The notes under the pieces are model-generated. The model made no database searches, had not been told where the DNA came from, and was given only the letters and a program-made list of their open reading frames with translations. Position numbers and translations under genes: made by a program. Source: Mesorhizobium loti (GTDB lineage Bacteria > Pseudomonadota > Alphaproteobacteria > Rhizobiales > Rhizobiaceae). From it: 64,000 nt of DNA. Shown piece by piece: positions 6,846 to 14,781 of the stretch. Positions within the stretch are counted from its first letter, which is position 1. Every line of letters starts with the position of its first letter. The stretch covers positions 1 to 64,000 of the forward strand of contig NZ_QGGH01000006.1 of assembly GCF_003148495.1 (NCBI RefSeq). Direction: 5' to 3'.

Positions 6846-8936
6846 GTGAATTCACCTGCAAACATCACCGACCCGCTCGTGCTGTTCATGCCGTCGGGCA
6901 AGCGCGGGCGGTTTCCTGTCGGCACCCCGGTGCTCGATGCCGCGCGCCAGCTTGGCGTCTATGTCGAAAGCGTCTGCGGCGGACGCGCCACCTGCGGGCG
7001 CTGCCAGATCGAGGTGCAGGAAGGCAATTTCGCCAAGCACAAGATCGTTTCCTCCAACGACCACATCACGCCCAAGGGCGCCAAGGAAGAGCGCTATGAG
7101 CGCGTCCGCGGCCTGCCCGAACGGCGCCGCCTCTCCTGCTCGGCGCAGATCCTCGGCGACCTCGTCATCGACGTACCGCAGGACACCGTCATCAACGCGC
7201 AGACCATCCGCAAGGATGCCGACACCAGGGTCATCGCCCGCGATTCAGCGATCCGCATGTGCTATGTCGAGATCGAAGAGCCCGACATGCACAAGCCGCT
7301 CGGCGATCTCGACCGCCTGAAGATCGCGCTGATGCACGACTGGGGTCTGAAAAGCCTCGATTTCGATTTCTATCTGCTGCCGCAGGTGCAAGGCATCCTG
7401 CGCAAGGGCAACTGGACCGCGACCGCCGCCATCTACAAGGATGCCGACAGCGAGACCGCGCGCGTCGTAGCACTTTGGCCCGGCCTCAAGAACGAAGCCT
7501 ATGGGCTGGCCTGCGATATCGGCTCGACAACCATCGCCATGCATCTGGTGTCGCTGCTGTCGGGCCGCGTCGCCGCCTCGTCGGGCACGTCGAACCCGCA
7601 GATCCGCTTCGGCGAGGATCTGATGAGCCGCGTCTCCTATGTGATGATGAATCCGGATGGCCGCGAAGGCATGACGGTGGCCGTGCGCGAGGCCATCTCG
7701 GGTCTCGTCGACAAAGTCTGCGCCGAAGGCAATGTCCAGCGCAACGACATCCTGGATTCCGTCTTCGTCGGCAATCCGATCATGCACCATCTGTTCCTCG
7801 GCATCGATCCGACCGAGCTTGGCGGCGCCCCTTTCGCACTGGCCGTCTCGGGCGCGGTGCACATCAAGGCCTCCGACATCGGCCTGAAGCTCAACCAGGG
7901 CGCCAGGCTCTATATGCTGCCTTGCATTGCCGGCCATGTCGGCGCCGACGCGGCGGCGGTGACGCTGTCGGAAGGCCCGCATCGCCAGGACGAGATGATG
8001 CTGATCGTCGACGTCGGCACCAATGCCGAGATCGTACTCGGCAATCGCCAGCGGGTGGTTGCGGCCTCCTCGCCCACCGGCCCCGCCTTCGAGGGTGCCG
8101 AAATCTCCGGCGGCCAGCGCGCAGCACCCGGCGCCATCGAGCGCGTGCGCATCGATCCCGATACGCTGGAGCCGAAATACCGCGTCATCGGCTCTGAGCT
8201 GTGGTCCGACGAGCCGGGCTTCCTGGAGAGCGTGCAGGCAACCGGCGTCACCGGCATCTGCGGCTCCGGCATCATCGAAGTGGTGGCCGAGATGTATCTC
8301 GCCGGCATCATCTCGGAAGACGGCGTCATCGACGGCGGACTTTCGGCCCGCTCGCCGCGCGTCACCGCCAACGGCCGCACCTTCTCCTACGTGCTGAAGG
8401 AAGGCTCCGCCGCATTGAAGGAAGATGGGCCGAAGATCACCATCACCCAGACCGACGTGCGCGCCATCCAGCTCGCCAAGGCAGCACTCTATGCCGGCAC
8501 CAAGCTATTGATGGAAAAGCAGAACACCGAGCATGTCGACCGCATCCATTTCGCTGGCGCCTTCGGTTCCTTCATCGACCCGAAATACGCCATGGTGCTG
8601 GGCCTGATCCCGGATTGCGACCTCGACAAGGTTTCGGCGGTCGGCAATGCCGCCGGTGCCGGTGCGCGCATGGCGCTGCTCAATCGTGGCTATCGCCGCG
8701 AGATCGAGGACACGGTCAGCAAGATCGAGAAGATCGAGACGGCGCTGGAACCGAAATTCCAGGAGCATTTCGTCTACGCCATGGCGCTGCCCAACAAGGT
8801 CGATCCGTTCCCGAAACTGTCGGCGGCGGTGAAACTGCCGCCGCGCAAGACGGTCAGCGAGGATGGCGTCGCCGGCGACGCCACCCCGCGCCGGCGATCG
8901 CGCGAAGGCCACGCCGCGAGGCGCGGGCGGGAATAA
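6846..8936 (+). CDS. ASKHA-domain ferredoxin protein, corrinoid reductive activator (RamA-like role)
   Basis: A 696-residue protein. The N-terminal ferredoxin-like domain has Cys44, Cys50, Cys53 (CGGRATCGRC) and Cys98 (RRLSCSA), the plant-type [2Fe-2S] spacing. A linker of about 100 residues leads to a C-terminal ASKHA ATPase-fold domain with DIGSTTIAMHL, VDVGTNAEIVLG, SGGQRAAPGAIE and CGSGIIE. Such proteins reduce inactive cob(II)alamin to cob(I)alamin on corrinoid methyl carriers in an ATP-dependent way (established for acetogen and methanogen activators). GTG at 6846 is preferred: GAGGAT lies at a good distance, while the ATG at 6786 is buried in the preceding gene. It follows the MeTr gene by 10 nt and is clearly co-transcribed. 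The C-terminus is Arg-rich. Confidence 0.88.
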   Translation: MNSPANITDPLVLFMPSGKRGRFPVGTPVLDAARQLGVYVESVCGGRATCGRCQIEVQEGNFAKHKIVSSNDHITPKGAKEERYERVRGLPERRRLSCSAQILGDLVIDVPQDTVINAQTIRKDADTRVIARDSAIRMCYVEIEEPDMHKPLGDLDRLKIALMHDWGLKSLDFDFYLLPQVQGILRKGNWTATAAIYKDADSETARVVALWPGLKNEAYGLACDIGSTTIAMHLVSLLSGRVAASSGTSNPQIRFGEDLMSRVSYVMMNPDGREGMTVAVREAISGLVDKVCAEGNVQRNDILDSVFVGNPIMHHLFLGIDPTELGGAPFALAVSGAVHIKASDIGLKLNQGARLYMLPCIAGHVGADAAAVTLSEGPHRQDEMMLIVDVGTNAEIVLGNRQRVVAASSPTGPAFEGAEISGGQRAAPGAIERVRIDPDTLEPKYRVIGSELWSDEPGFLESVQATGVTGICGSGIIEVVAEMYLAGIISEDGVIDGGLSARSPRVTANGRTFSYVLKEGSAALKEDGPKITITQTDVRAIQLAKAALYAGTKLLMEKQNTEHVDRIHFAGAFGSFIDPKYAMVLGLIPDCDLDKVSAVGNAAGAGARMALLNRGYRREIEDTVSKIEKIETALEPKFQEHFVYAMALPNKVDPFPKLSAAVKLPPRKTVSEDGVAGDATPRRRSREGHAARRGRE

Positions 8937-8972
8937 ATTAAGGCCCGTTGCAACGGATTCCGCCGAGGCGCC

Positions 8973-10004
8973 TTAGTCCTTTGTCTCATTCGACGGCAGC
9001 CGCGAGCCGGACCGCTGACCGACTGGCGGTATGCTTTTGGCGCGTGACGGGTTGAGATAGCCAGTCAGCGGCTTTTCAATCGCCAGATAAAGCATCGCGG
9101 AAAGCGAAATGCTGACAAAGGCAATCAGCGCCGGCTGCCAATTTGGCGGAACCCCAAGCCGCAGCATGATGCCAGTCACCACGACAACCACCAGCACATG
9201 CCAGATGTAGATCGAATACGATGCACTGCCAAAAAATGTAAACAAGGCCATGGGGCTGAACGGTCTGGCACGCTCGGCAAAAACCGCTCCGGCAACGATC
9301 AGGGTCGCCGGAACACCCCAACGCAGGACACGAGGCATTTCAGGGTCAAGCATCTGGGCCGTCATCAACAGGAGAAATCCGCCGACAACCAGCGACAGCG
9401 CTAGCACAAGCTGGAGCCGGATATCCTCCATCCACAGCCGCCCGACGACAATGCCGGCCGCGAACTCAAGCATCAGGGGAGAGGTAAAAGGATAGCCTCT
9501 GAGCAGCAGCAAGTTCAATGCGACCATTGCCGTCAGCACGCCGATCAGCGCGGCAAAACGCTGCCTCTCGCCGAGCAAGAGCGCCAAGGCGAAAATGACG
9601 TAAAACATCATTTCATAACACAGCGTCCAGCCCTGGATCACCACGGGGTGAAGTGACCCATCCTGCATGATCGGAACAAACAACAGCGAGCCGAAAAAAT
9701 TTGCCGGGCTCAGCATATGTCCGAAGAGAAATTGCGGCTTGACGAAAATTGCCAGCGCGGTCAGCACCGTGACGATCCAATAAAGCGGCACGATACGAAC
9801 AATCCGTCGCCACATGAAACGCTGCGGATCGACAGGGTGATCGACCGTGGTCACCCACATGATGAAACCGCTGATGACAAAAAAGAGGTCGACGCCTGCA
9901 GCGCCAACCGCGAACGGACCGCTGAACTGCTCGCTGATATGAAAGCAAACTACCGCGGAAGCGGCGAGTCCTCGAAGGTATTGAATACTGTGAATGTCAT
10001 TCAA
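8973..10004 (-). CDS. Acyltransferase 3 family membrane protein (ExoZ/OafA type)
   Basis: A 343-residue multi-pass membrane protein of the acyltransferase-3 family. The N-terminus has SIQYLRGLAASAVVCFH, with the RGLAA-x5-CFH motif containing the conserved Arg and His, then GVDLFFVISGFIMW. About ten hydrophobic segments follow. Such proteins acetylate or succinylate exopolysaccharides and lipopolysaccharide at the inner membrane. No polysaccharide genes are adjacent. The base composition looks lower in GC than its neighbours, with more A/T third positions, a hint of transfer (seen by eye only). Two copies of the sequence GTAAGGAG stand upstream of the ATG. It is convergent with the ASKHA gene (36 nt between stops). 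Confidence 0.85.
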   Translation of the reverse strand: MNDIHSIQYLRGLAASAVVCFHISEQFSGPFAVGAAGVDLFFVISGFIMWVTTVDHPVDPQRFMWRRIVRIVPLYWIVTVLTALAIFVKPQFLFGHMLSPANFFGSLLFVPIMQDGSLHPVVIQGWTLCYEMMFYVIFALALLLGERQRFAALIGVLTAMVALNLLLLRGYPFTSPLMLEFAAGIVVGRLWMEDIRLQLVLALSLVVGGFLLLMTAQMLDPEMPRVLRWGVPATLIVAGAVFAERARPFSPMALFTFFGSASYSIYIWHVLVVVVVTGIMLRLGVPPNWQPALIAFVSISLSAMLYLAIEKPLTGYLNPSRAKSIPPVGQRSGSRLPSNETKD

Positions 10005-10010
10005 GCCGTA

Positions 10011-10038
10011 CTCCTTACCAGCACCTCCTTACTAGCAC
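10011..10038 (-). repeat. 14-bp tandem duplication carrying two Shine-Dalgarno copies
   Basis: CTCCTTACCAGCAC (10011-10024) and CTCCTTACTAGCAC (10025-10038) differ at one base. Read on the minus strand each holds GTAAGGAG, and the nearer copy is about 7-10 nt from the acyltransferase ATG. Confidence 0.7.
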
Positions 10039-10141
10039 CCTCAAAAATGCTGCAGTGCACAATAGCAGACGTCCGCCACCCGCTGTCAACCGGGCGAGGC
10101 CAAGAAGCGATCGCGCGGAGCGTCAATCACCTGCAATTTCG

Positions 10142-10180
10142 TTTGCATGCAAATGTTTCCGGATCGCCTGATCCGGAAAC
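10142..10180. other. Palindrome and strong hairpin upstream of a DUF1127-like gene
   Basis: TTTGCATGCAAA (10142-10153) is a perfect 12-bp palindrome. It abuts an 11-bp perfect stem GTTTCCGGATC / GATCCGGAAAC (10155-10165 and 10170-10180) with a GCCT loop. No T-tract follows directly, so it is not a clean terminator. It could be a regulatory site, a structured leader of the 10295 gene, or part of a rhizobial palindromic repeat. Confidence 0.6.
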
Positions 10181-10294
10181 CAAAACGCTGTTTTCGTGAA
10201 ATCGGCCAGATACATGGCAAGCGCATTTAACCGGCATCGAACGGCAGGCAGAAGATCGCTTTCAGCCGCCGCAACGCTCCAAGGGAGACAAAAG

Positions 10295-10480
10295 ATGTCG
10301 ATGCTCGAAAGCCTTGGCCGCTATGGCACGGCCATCAGGAATGCCCATGACCGCAGCAAGGCGCGGCGCCTGCTGAACAGCCTGCCGCCGGAGATCCAGA
10401 AGGATATTGGTTGGCCGGTGTCACCGCGATCCAGCGAAAAGGCAGCACTCATCAACACAATCTGGAGCGCCGCGCGCTGA
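10295..10480 (+). CDS. DUF1127-like small basic protein (copy 1)
   Basis: A 61-residue protein with the core SKARRLLNSLPPEIQKDIGWP, the LxxLPxElQKDIGWP form of the YjiS/DUF1127 family common in alphaproteobacteria. I chose ATG 10295 because AAGGGAGA lies just upstream; longer readings start in a region without a ribosome site. A close paralog lies at 12822, and the two share SMLESLGR-like and PxELQKDIGWP segments. In Agrobacterium and Brucella DUF1127 proteins have been tied to phosphate and carbon handling, to sRNA turnover and to LysR regulators; which applies here is unknown. It has no obvious operon partner: the following 230 nt contain the promoter of the esterase. Confidence 0.75.
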   Translation: MSMLESLGRYGTAIRNAHDRSKARRLLNSLPPEIQKDIGWPVSPRSSEKAALINTIWSAAR

Positions 10481-10632
10481 TGACCTTCGCCGACAAATGC
10501 AAATTGCTCGGCATGCGCCGGGGATCTCGCATGTCCCCCGCGACCGCCAGCAACCGGCTGCGTGCCGCACTTTTGCCGCGTCGCTGACCACTGCGGCGCG
10601 GATCACACCACCGTGTAGACATCGCGTAAAAC

Positions 10633-10667
10633 TTGACATTTTCGGCCGCGGCACGATCTTCGAAGAT
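10633..10667 (+). promoter_or_regulatory. Possible promoter with palindrome before the esterase gene
   Basis: TTGACA at 10633-10638 is a perfect -35 hexamer. Seventeen bases on begins ATCTTCGAAGAT (10656-10667), a perfect 12-bp palindrome overlapping where the -10 element should be. The -10 match itself is poor, so a repressor or activator site over a weak promoter is a reasonable reading. Confidence 0.35.
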
Positions 10668-10712
10668 AGTGGGGTTCTCTTAGTCGGCTTTGGCCGAAGT
10701 TCGTGTATTCGC

Positions 10713-11666
10713 ATGCCAAGTTTGAAAAGCCATGTCGTGTCCTTCGTCTTGCGGCACAGCCGCAAGCAGGCGTTTGCCAGCCCGGAGAACCTGCAGCGCT
10801 GGATCGCGGCCGCGCGCAAGACCGAGAACCACCAGCCCCCTGCCTCGCTGCACCAGCGTCTCGGCATCGAGATGCATACGGTCGATGGCTTCCCCGTCTA
10901 CGAAATCGCCCCCAGGACCGGCGAGCAGAAGCGGATTCTGTATCTGCACGGCGGCGCCTATGTCTTTGAAATCACGCCCTATCATTGGCATCTGATCGCC
11001 GACATGGCGGATCGGCTGGGCTATGGCATCACCGTGCCGATCTATCCCATCGCCCCCGAACACGATTTCCACGCCATGTTCGGCATGGTCGGCGATGTCT
11101 ACCGGCAGATGCTCGACGAGACGGAGGCCGAAGACATCGTGTTCATGGGCGATTCCGCCGGCGGCAACATGGCCGTCGTGCTGACCATGATGGCGGCGGA
11201 AGAGGCCTTGCCGCTGCCGTCGCGCCATGTGCTGATTTCACCCGGTCTCGATATGTCGCTTTCGAACCCAAAACTCTTCGAGGCCGAACGCAACGACCCG
11301 TGGCTGGGCATTCCCGGCGGCCTGGAAGCGATCCGGATGTACAGCGCCGGCATCGACCGCAGCGACTGGCACATCAGCCCGGTCTACGGCGATCTGTCGG
11401 TGCTGCCAAAAACGCTGCTGTTGACCGGCTCGCGCGATCTTCTGACCCCCGACAATCTGATCTTCGCCGAGAAGGCGCGTGCCGCCGGCGTCGAGGTCGA
11501 TGTCGTCCACGAGGAAGGCATGTTCCACGTCTGGCCGTTGATCGACATGCCGGAAGCACGCCGCGCCCGGCAGCACATCGTTGCTTTTCTCAGCGAGAAC
11601 AGGGCCCCGATCAGGCAAGACATGAGGACAAGGTTCGAAGCGCCCTCCGCCGAAGCGGCGGAGTAG
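10713..11666 (+). CDS. Alpha/beta hydrolase, hormone-sensitive-lipase (family IV) esterase
   Basis: A 317-residue esterase. The oxyanion loop HGG is at residues 79-81 (LYLHGGAYVF), the nucleophile elbow is GDSAGG with Ser148, and the Asp (GSRDLLTPD) and His (EGMFHVWP) of the triad follow in the expected places. These are the marks of the HSL/bacterial family IV carboxylesterases that cleave short acyl esters. No signal peptide is seen, so it is cytoplasmic. I chose ATG 10713 from the start of the conserved domain; ribosome-site support is weak, and an open frame extends upstream through non-coding-looking sequence. It stands alone, convergent with the LysR gene. The substrate is not indicated by context. 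Confidence 0.82.
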   Translation: MPSLKSHVVSFVLRHSRKQAFASPENLQRWIAAARKTENHQPPASLHQRLGIEMHTVDGFPVYEIAPRTGEQKRILYLHGGAYVFEITPYHWHLIADMADRLGYGITVPIYPIAPEHDFHAMFGMVGDVYRQMLDETEAEDIVFMGDSAGGNMAVVLTMMAAEEALPLPSRHVLISPGLDMSLSNPKLFEAERNDPWLGIPGGLEAIRMYSAGIDRSDWHISPVYGDLSVLPKTLLLTGSRDLLTPDNLIFAEKARAAGVEVDVVHEEGMFHVWPLIDMPEARRARQHIVAFLSENRAPIRQDMRTRFEAPSAEAAE

Positions 11667-11700
11667 CGCTTTCTCTTCTGGATCGGCCCCTACTGGCGGA

Positions 11701-12600
11701 TCAGAACTTGCCGGTTTCCCTAAACACTTCGAAGGTCGCGCGGATATGGTCGGCAACCGCCTTGACCGGCGCGCTGGCGTCCGGCGCCACCACCATCGCC
11801 AGATTGTAGGTGCCGATGTCGGGCATGCCGTCCTTCGGGCAGAGTTCGACCATGTCGTTGCCGAGGAACGACTTCGGCAGCGGCGCCACGGCGAGATCGG
11901 ACATGATCGCAGCGCGCTGGCCGGCCGTGTGCGCGCTCATATAGGCGATGCGATAATTGCGGCCTTCGCGGCCAAGCGCATCGAGCGCTCCGGCGCGCCA
12001 GGCGCAGCCCTCTTCCCACAGCGATACCGGCAAAGGCTCGCGCAGATGCGCGCAGCCGCCCTTGGCGCCGGCCCAGACGATCGGCTCGGTCAGCAGCACC
12101 TCGGCGCCAAGCGCACTGGTCTTGTAGGAATTGGTCAAGAGCGTGATGTCGAGCGCCCGGTCGTCCATGCGCCGGCGCAAATTGCTGCTCTGGTCGATGG
12201 TGACGTCGACGGCGATCGACGGATGCGACTGCGCAAAACGCTTCAGCACATGCGGCAGCACGCGCTCGCCGTAATCGTCCGGCGAACCAAGCCGCACCAC
12301 ACCGACAATCTCGGGAATGATGAACTTCGACACCACCTCGCGGTTGATCGACAGCAGCCGGCGGGCGTAGCCGAGCAGCATCTCGCCGTCCGTGGTCAGC
12401 GACACCGAGCGGGCGTCGCGCGCGAACACCGAACGGCCAAGAATGTCCTCCAGCTTCTTGATCTGCATGGAGACGGCCGATGGCGTGCGGAACACGGCAT
12501 TGGCGGCGGTGGTGAAGCTGCCGGTCTCGGCAATCGCCACGAAAGTGCGCAAAACGTCGAGATCGAGCAGTGGCAGTGGATGATTGAGCGGGGCGTTCAT
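11701..12600 (-). CDS. LysR-family transcriptional regulator
   Basis: A 299-residue LysR protein. The N-terminal winged helix-turn-helix is clear (LDVLRTFVAIAETGSFTTAA, then SAVSMQIKKLEDILGR), followed by the linker helix and a substrate-binding domain from residue 95 (VVRLGSPDDYGERVLP). It is transcribed away from the DUF1127-like gene at 12822 across a 221-nt shared intergenic region, the usual arrangement for a LysR regulator controlling its divergent neighbour. The related vtlR/lsrB regulators of Brucella and Rhizobium also control DUF1127-like genes, but this protein's HTH sequence does not look like LsrB as I recall it. The inducer is unknown. Confidence 0.88.
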   Translation of the reverse strand: MNAPLNHPLPLLDLDVLRTFVAIAETGSFTTAANAVFRTPSAVSMQIKKLEDILGRSVFARDARSVSLTTDGEMLLGYARRLLSINREVVSKFIIPEIVGVVRLGSPDDYGERVLPHVLKRFAQSHPSIAVDVTIDQSSNLRRRMDDRALDITLLTNSYKTSALGAEVLLTEPIVWAGAKGGCAHLREPLPVSLWEEGCAWRAGALDALGREGRNYRIAYMSAHTAGQRAAIMSDLAVAPLPKSFLGNDMVELCPKDGMPDIGTYNLAMVVAPDASAPVKAVADHIRATFEVFRETGKF

Positions 12601-12821
12601 GGGAACTGACCTTCAATTTTTCTGATACAAAGCATCATTCCATTTCGTTTGATTGAACATCAGATTGGGAGGATAGTCAACTCCATCGAAGCAGGTTGCT
12701 GCCACAAGCAGCCACGAAACGACCACGACACAAACCTGCAATCGACACGAAATGAAGCTGAAACAAACCTGACATAACCAACGCGCTGTCTGGCACCCGC
12801 CAGATGCCAAAGGAGAATAAA

Positions 12822-13007
12822 ATGTCTATCCTGTCGTCCCTTGGTCGCATTGCGACCGAATTTAGCGCGGCCCGCGCCCGCTACCAGACCGAACGCGCCA
12901 TCCGCTCCCTGCCGATCGAACTGCAGAAGGATATCGGCTGGCCTGAGGCTTCCGACACCAAGACCAATTCACGCAGTGGCGTCGGATCCTGGGCTGGAGC
13001 AAAGTAG
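12822..13007 (+). CDS. DUF1127-like small basic protein (copy 2), divergent from LysR
   Basis: A 61-residue paralog of the 10295 product, with SSLGRIATEFSAARARYQTE then the family signature RSLPIELQKDIGWPEA. The ATG at 12822 follows AAGGAGAATAAA, a strong ribosome site; an in-frame ATG six codons earlier is less well placed. The gene is divergent from the LysR regulator at 11701-12600 and is followed 20 nt later by a strong terminator, so it forms a single-gene transcript likely controlled by that regulator. The C-terminal 15 residues are Ser/Gly-rich and differ between the two copies. Confidence 0.78.
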   Translation: MSILSSLGRIATEFSAARARYQTERAIRSLPIELQKDIGWPEASDTKTNSRSGVGSWAGAK

Positions 13008-13026
13008 ATCGTGTGTACCAAGTGCT

Positions 13027-13068
13027 GAAGGCCTGCCGCGCAATCGCCCGGCAGGCCTTCTCTGTTTT
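13027..13068 (+). terminator. Rho-independent terminator after DUF1127-like copy 2
   Basis: A perfect 12-bp stem GAAGGCCTGCCG / CGGCAGGCCTTC (13027-13038 and 13049-13060) with a 10-nt loop is followed by TCTGTTTT. Confidence 0.85.
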
Positions 13069-13344
13069 ATTTGTATTCAAATGATTTTCGGAGCCATGCC
13101 GCCAGCGCATGACGCATATGAGAAAGCCGCATAGCAGCTCCTGTTTCCAATTAATGCCTTGTAAATAATCGCAAATTTCGGGCACCTTGCCCAAATTTTC
13201 CGCATTCGGTGTCGCATTTCATATCAAGCGCTTCGCTTTTGCGATTTAGTTTCTGCTTACACAAGCCTATATCAGCGCCAGCAAACGAGCTGCCCCACTC
13301 CATCAAGCGAAGGCGACCCGTCTGAGCAACAAATGGAGATGATT
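13069..13344. other. Non-coding stretch before the 44-residue gene
   Basis: With the terminator this fills a 337-nt gap. No convincing reading frame is present. It is AT-richer than its surroundings. An ATATCA / TATATC-containing segment near 13265-13275 could hold a -10 element for the small gene at 13345, and a TGTCGCA occurrence lies near 13210. I see no defined RNA gene. Confidence 0.4.
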
Positions 13345-13479
13345 ATGAAGCTTTTTGCACGCCTCTTTGCCCGCCGCGAAATGAACCTGACCACCGCTCT
13401 CGAGCGTCAGCGTCTTGCCAACACCATGCCCGGCCAGACCGGCGCCATGAATGCGGCGCGCCTCGGCTTCGTCGCCTGA
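13345..13479 (+). CDS. Hypothetical 44-residue protein
   Basis: A short frame from ATG 13345 to TGA 13479 encoding MKLFARLFARREMNLTTALE and then a Gln/Asn/Met/Ala-rich tail ending RLGFVA. Support comes from the ribosome site TGGAGAT a few bases upstream, the strong terminator 44 nt downstream, and a preceding 270-nt non-coding region able to hold a promoter. The N-terminus is an amphipathic basic helix (KLFARLFARRE). No family is recognised. It sits close to the two DUF1127-like genes and shares their size and basic character but not their QKDIGWP motif. Confidence 0.6.
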   Translation: MKLFARLFARREMNLTTALERQRLANTMPGQTGAMNAARLGFVA

Positions 13480-13522
13480 AGATTTTCAAGGCAGCGCATC
13501 CCTGCCGCTGCTTTAAAACTGC

Positions 13523-13556
13523 AACGCCGCCTGGCTCCAGCCAGAGCGGCGTTTTT
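13523..13556 (+). terminator. Rho-independent terminator after the 44-residue gene
   Basis: An outer stem AACGCCGC / GCGGCGTT (13523-13530 and 13546-13553) stacks on an inner stem CTGG / CCAG with a 6-nt loop, and a T-run covers 13552-13556. Confidence 0.88.
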
Positions 13557-13635
13557 GTTCTGCCCGCAGGCCATATGTTGCCTGTCCCTTGAACAGTTGG
13601 TGCCACTTCCAGGGTTCGCTGCACGCCGATTGCCC

Positions 13636-13731
13636 ATTTGCGACCCATGTCGCAAATATAATCTTGTCGCAGCGGCGTAGCCGATTGACAGACATGGTTT
13701 TTCCTGATGTCGCTATGCTATTCGCGACATC
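13636..13731 (+). promoter_or_regulatory. TGTCGC operator cluster upstream of the GlxA regulator gene
   Basis: Two inverted repeats stand before the regulator gene. ATTTGCGAC / GTCGCAAAT (13636-13644 and 13649-13657) has a 4-nt spacer. GATGTCGC / GCGACATC (13706-13713 and 13724-13731) has a 10-nt spacer and ends 30 nt before the start codon. A further single TGTCGC lies at 13665-13670. The placement suggests autoregulation. Confidence 0.6.
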
Positions 13732-13761
13732 CTGTTCGCGTCATGGCTGCGTGAGGTTCCC

Positions 13762-14763
13762 TTGAACGCCGTAAAGCATCCGATCAAGCGATCGTTTGTA
13801 TTCTTCCTTGTTCCCGATTTCACCATGATCGCTTTTGCGACCGCGCTCGACCCGCTGCGCTCGGCCAATCGCATGCTTGGCTACGAGGCCTATTGCTGGC
13901 GCCTTGCCAGCATCGACGGCAAGCCGGTGCGTGCCTCGAACGGGGTCGAATGCGCGGTCAACACCTCGCTCGAGGATGAACGCAAGAAGATGGCAGGCCC
14001 CGACCGGCCGAACATGGCCATCGTCTGCAGCGGCATCAATGTCGAGCGCTACCAGAACAAGTCCGCCTTCGCCTGGCTGCGCGAGGAATACAATCGCGGC
14101 GTTGCCGTCGGCGGCCTGTGCACCGGTGCGCATATCCTCGCCGCCGCCGGCCTGTTGTCCAACAAGCGCTGCGCCATCCACTGGGAGAACCTGCCGGGCT
14201 TTTCCGAGGCTTTCCCGAAGGCCAATGTCTTTGCCGACCTCTTCGAGATCGACCAGAACATCTACACCTGCGCCGGCGGCACCGCGGCGCTCGACATGAT
14301 GCTGAAGCTGATCGGCGACGACTTTGACGAGAACCTCGTCAACCGTGTCTGCGAGCAGGTGCTGACCGACCGCGTGCGCAGCCCGACCGACCGCCAGCGC
14401 CTGCCGCTGCGCGCTCGCCTCGGCGTCCAGAACTCGAAAGTGCTGACCATCATCGAACTGATGGAGGCAAACCTGTCCGAGCCGCTGTCGCTTATCGAGA
14501 TCGCCGACCATGTCGACCTGTCGCGGCGTCAGATCGAACGACTGTTCCACACCGAGATGGGCCGCTCCCCTGCCCGCTATTACCTGGAGATCCGGCTCGA
14601 CCGCGCCAGGCACCTGCTGATCCAGTCGTCGATGCCGGTGGTCGAAGTGGCGGTCGCCTGCGGCTTCGTCTCGGCCTCGCATTTCTCAAAATGCTACCGC
14701 GAACTCTACGCCCGCTCGCCGCAGCAGGAGCGCGTCGACCGCAAGCAGCTGCTGGCGGCCTGA
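13762..14763 (+). CDS. GlxA-family AraC-type regulator (GbdR-like)
   Basis: A 333-residue regulator with an N-terminal DJ-1/PfpI-like domain (residues 10-195, with the nucleophile-elbow region GGLCTGAHILAAAG around Cys120) and a C-terminal AraC double helix-turn-helix (IADHVDLSRRQIERLFHTEM, then VAVACGFVSASHFSKCY). This is the architecture of GlxA regulators, which include GbdR, the glycine betaine and dimethylglycine sensor of Pseudomonas, and ArgR/CdhR. The wealth of betaine, dimethylglycine and sarcosine genes in this window makes a GbdR-like role attractive, but the ligand cannot be read. The start is TTG at 13762 with GAGG about 6 nt upstream; no in-frame ATG fits. It stands alone behind an inverted-repeat cluster. 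Confidence 0.85.
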   Translation: MNAVKHPIKRSFVFFLVPDFTMIAFATALDPLRSANRMLGYEAYCWRLASIDGKPVRASNGVECAVNTSLEDERKKMAGPDRPNMAIVCSGINVERYQNKSAFAWLREEYNRGVAVGGLCTGAHILAAAGLLSNKRCAIHWENLPGFSEAFPKANVFADLFEIDQNIYTCAGGTAALDMMLKLIGDDFDENLVNRVCEQVLTDRVRSPTDRQRLPLRARLGVQNSKVLTIIELMEANLSEPLSLIEIADHVDLSRRQIERLFHTEMGRSPARYYLEIRLDRARHLLIQSSMPVVEVAVACGFVSASHFSKCYRELYARSPQQERVDRKQLLAA

Positions 14764-14781
14764 TCCGATAGATCTGGAAGC

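Noticed and set aside
10011..10038. CRISPR-like repeat
   Set aside because: Only two adjacent 14-bp units without spacers.
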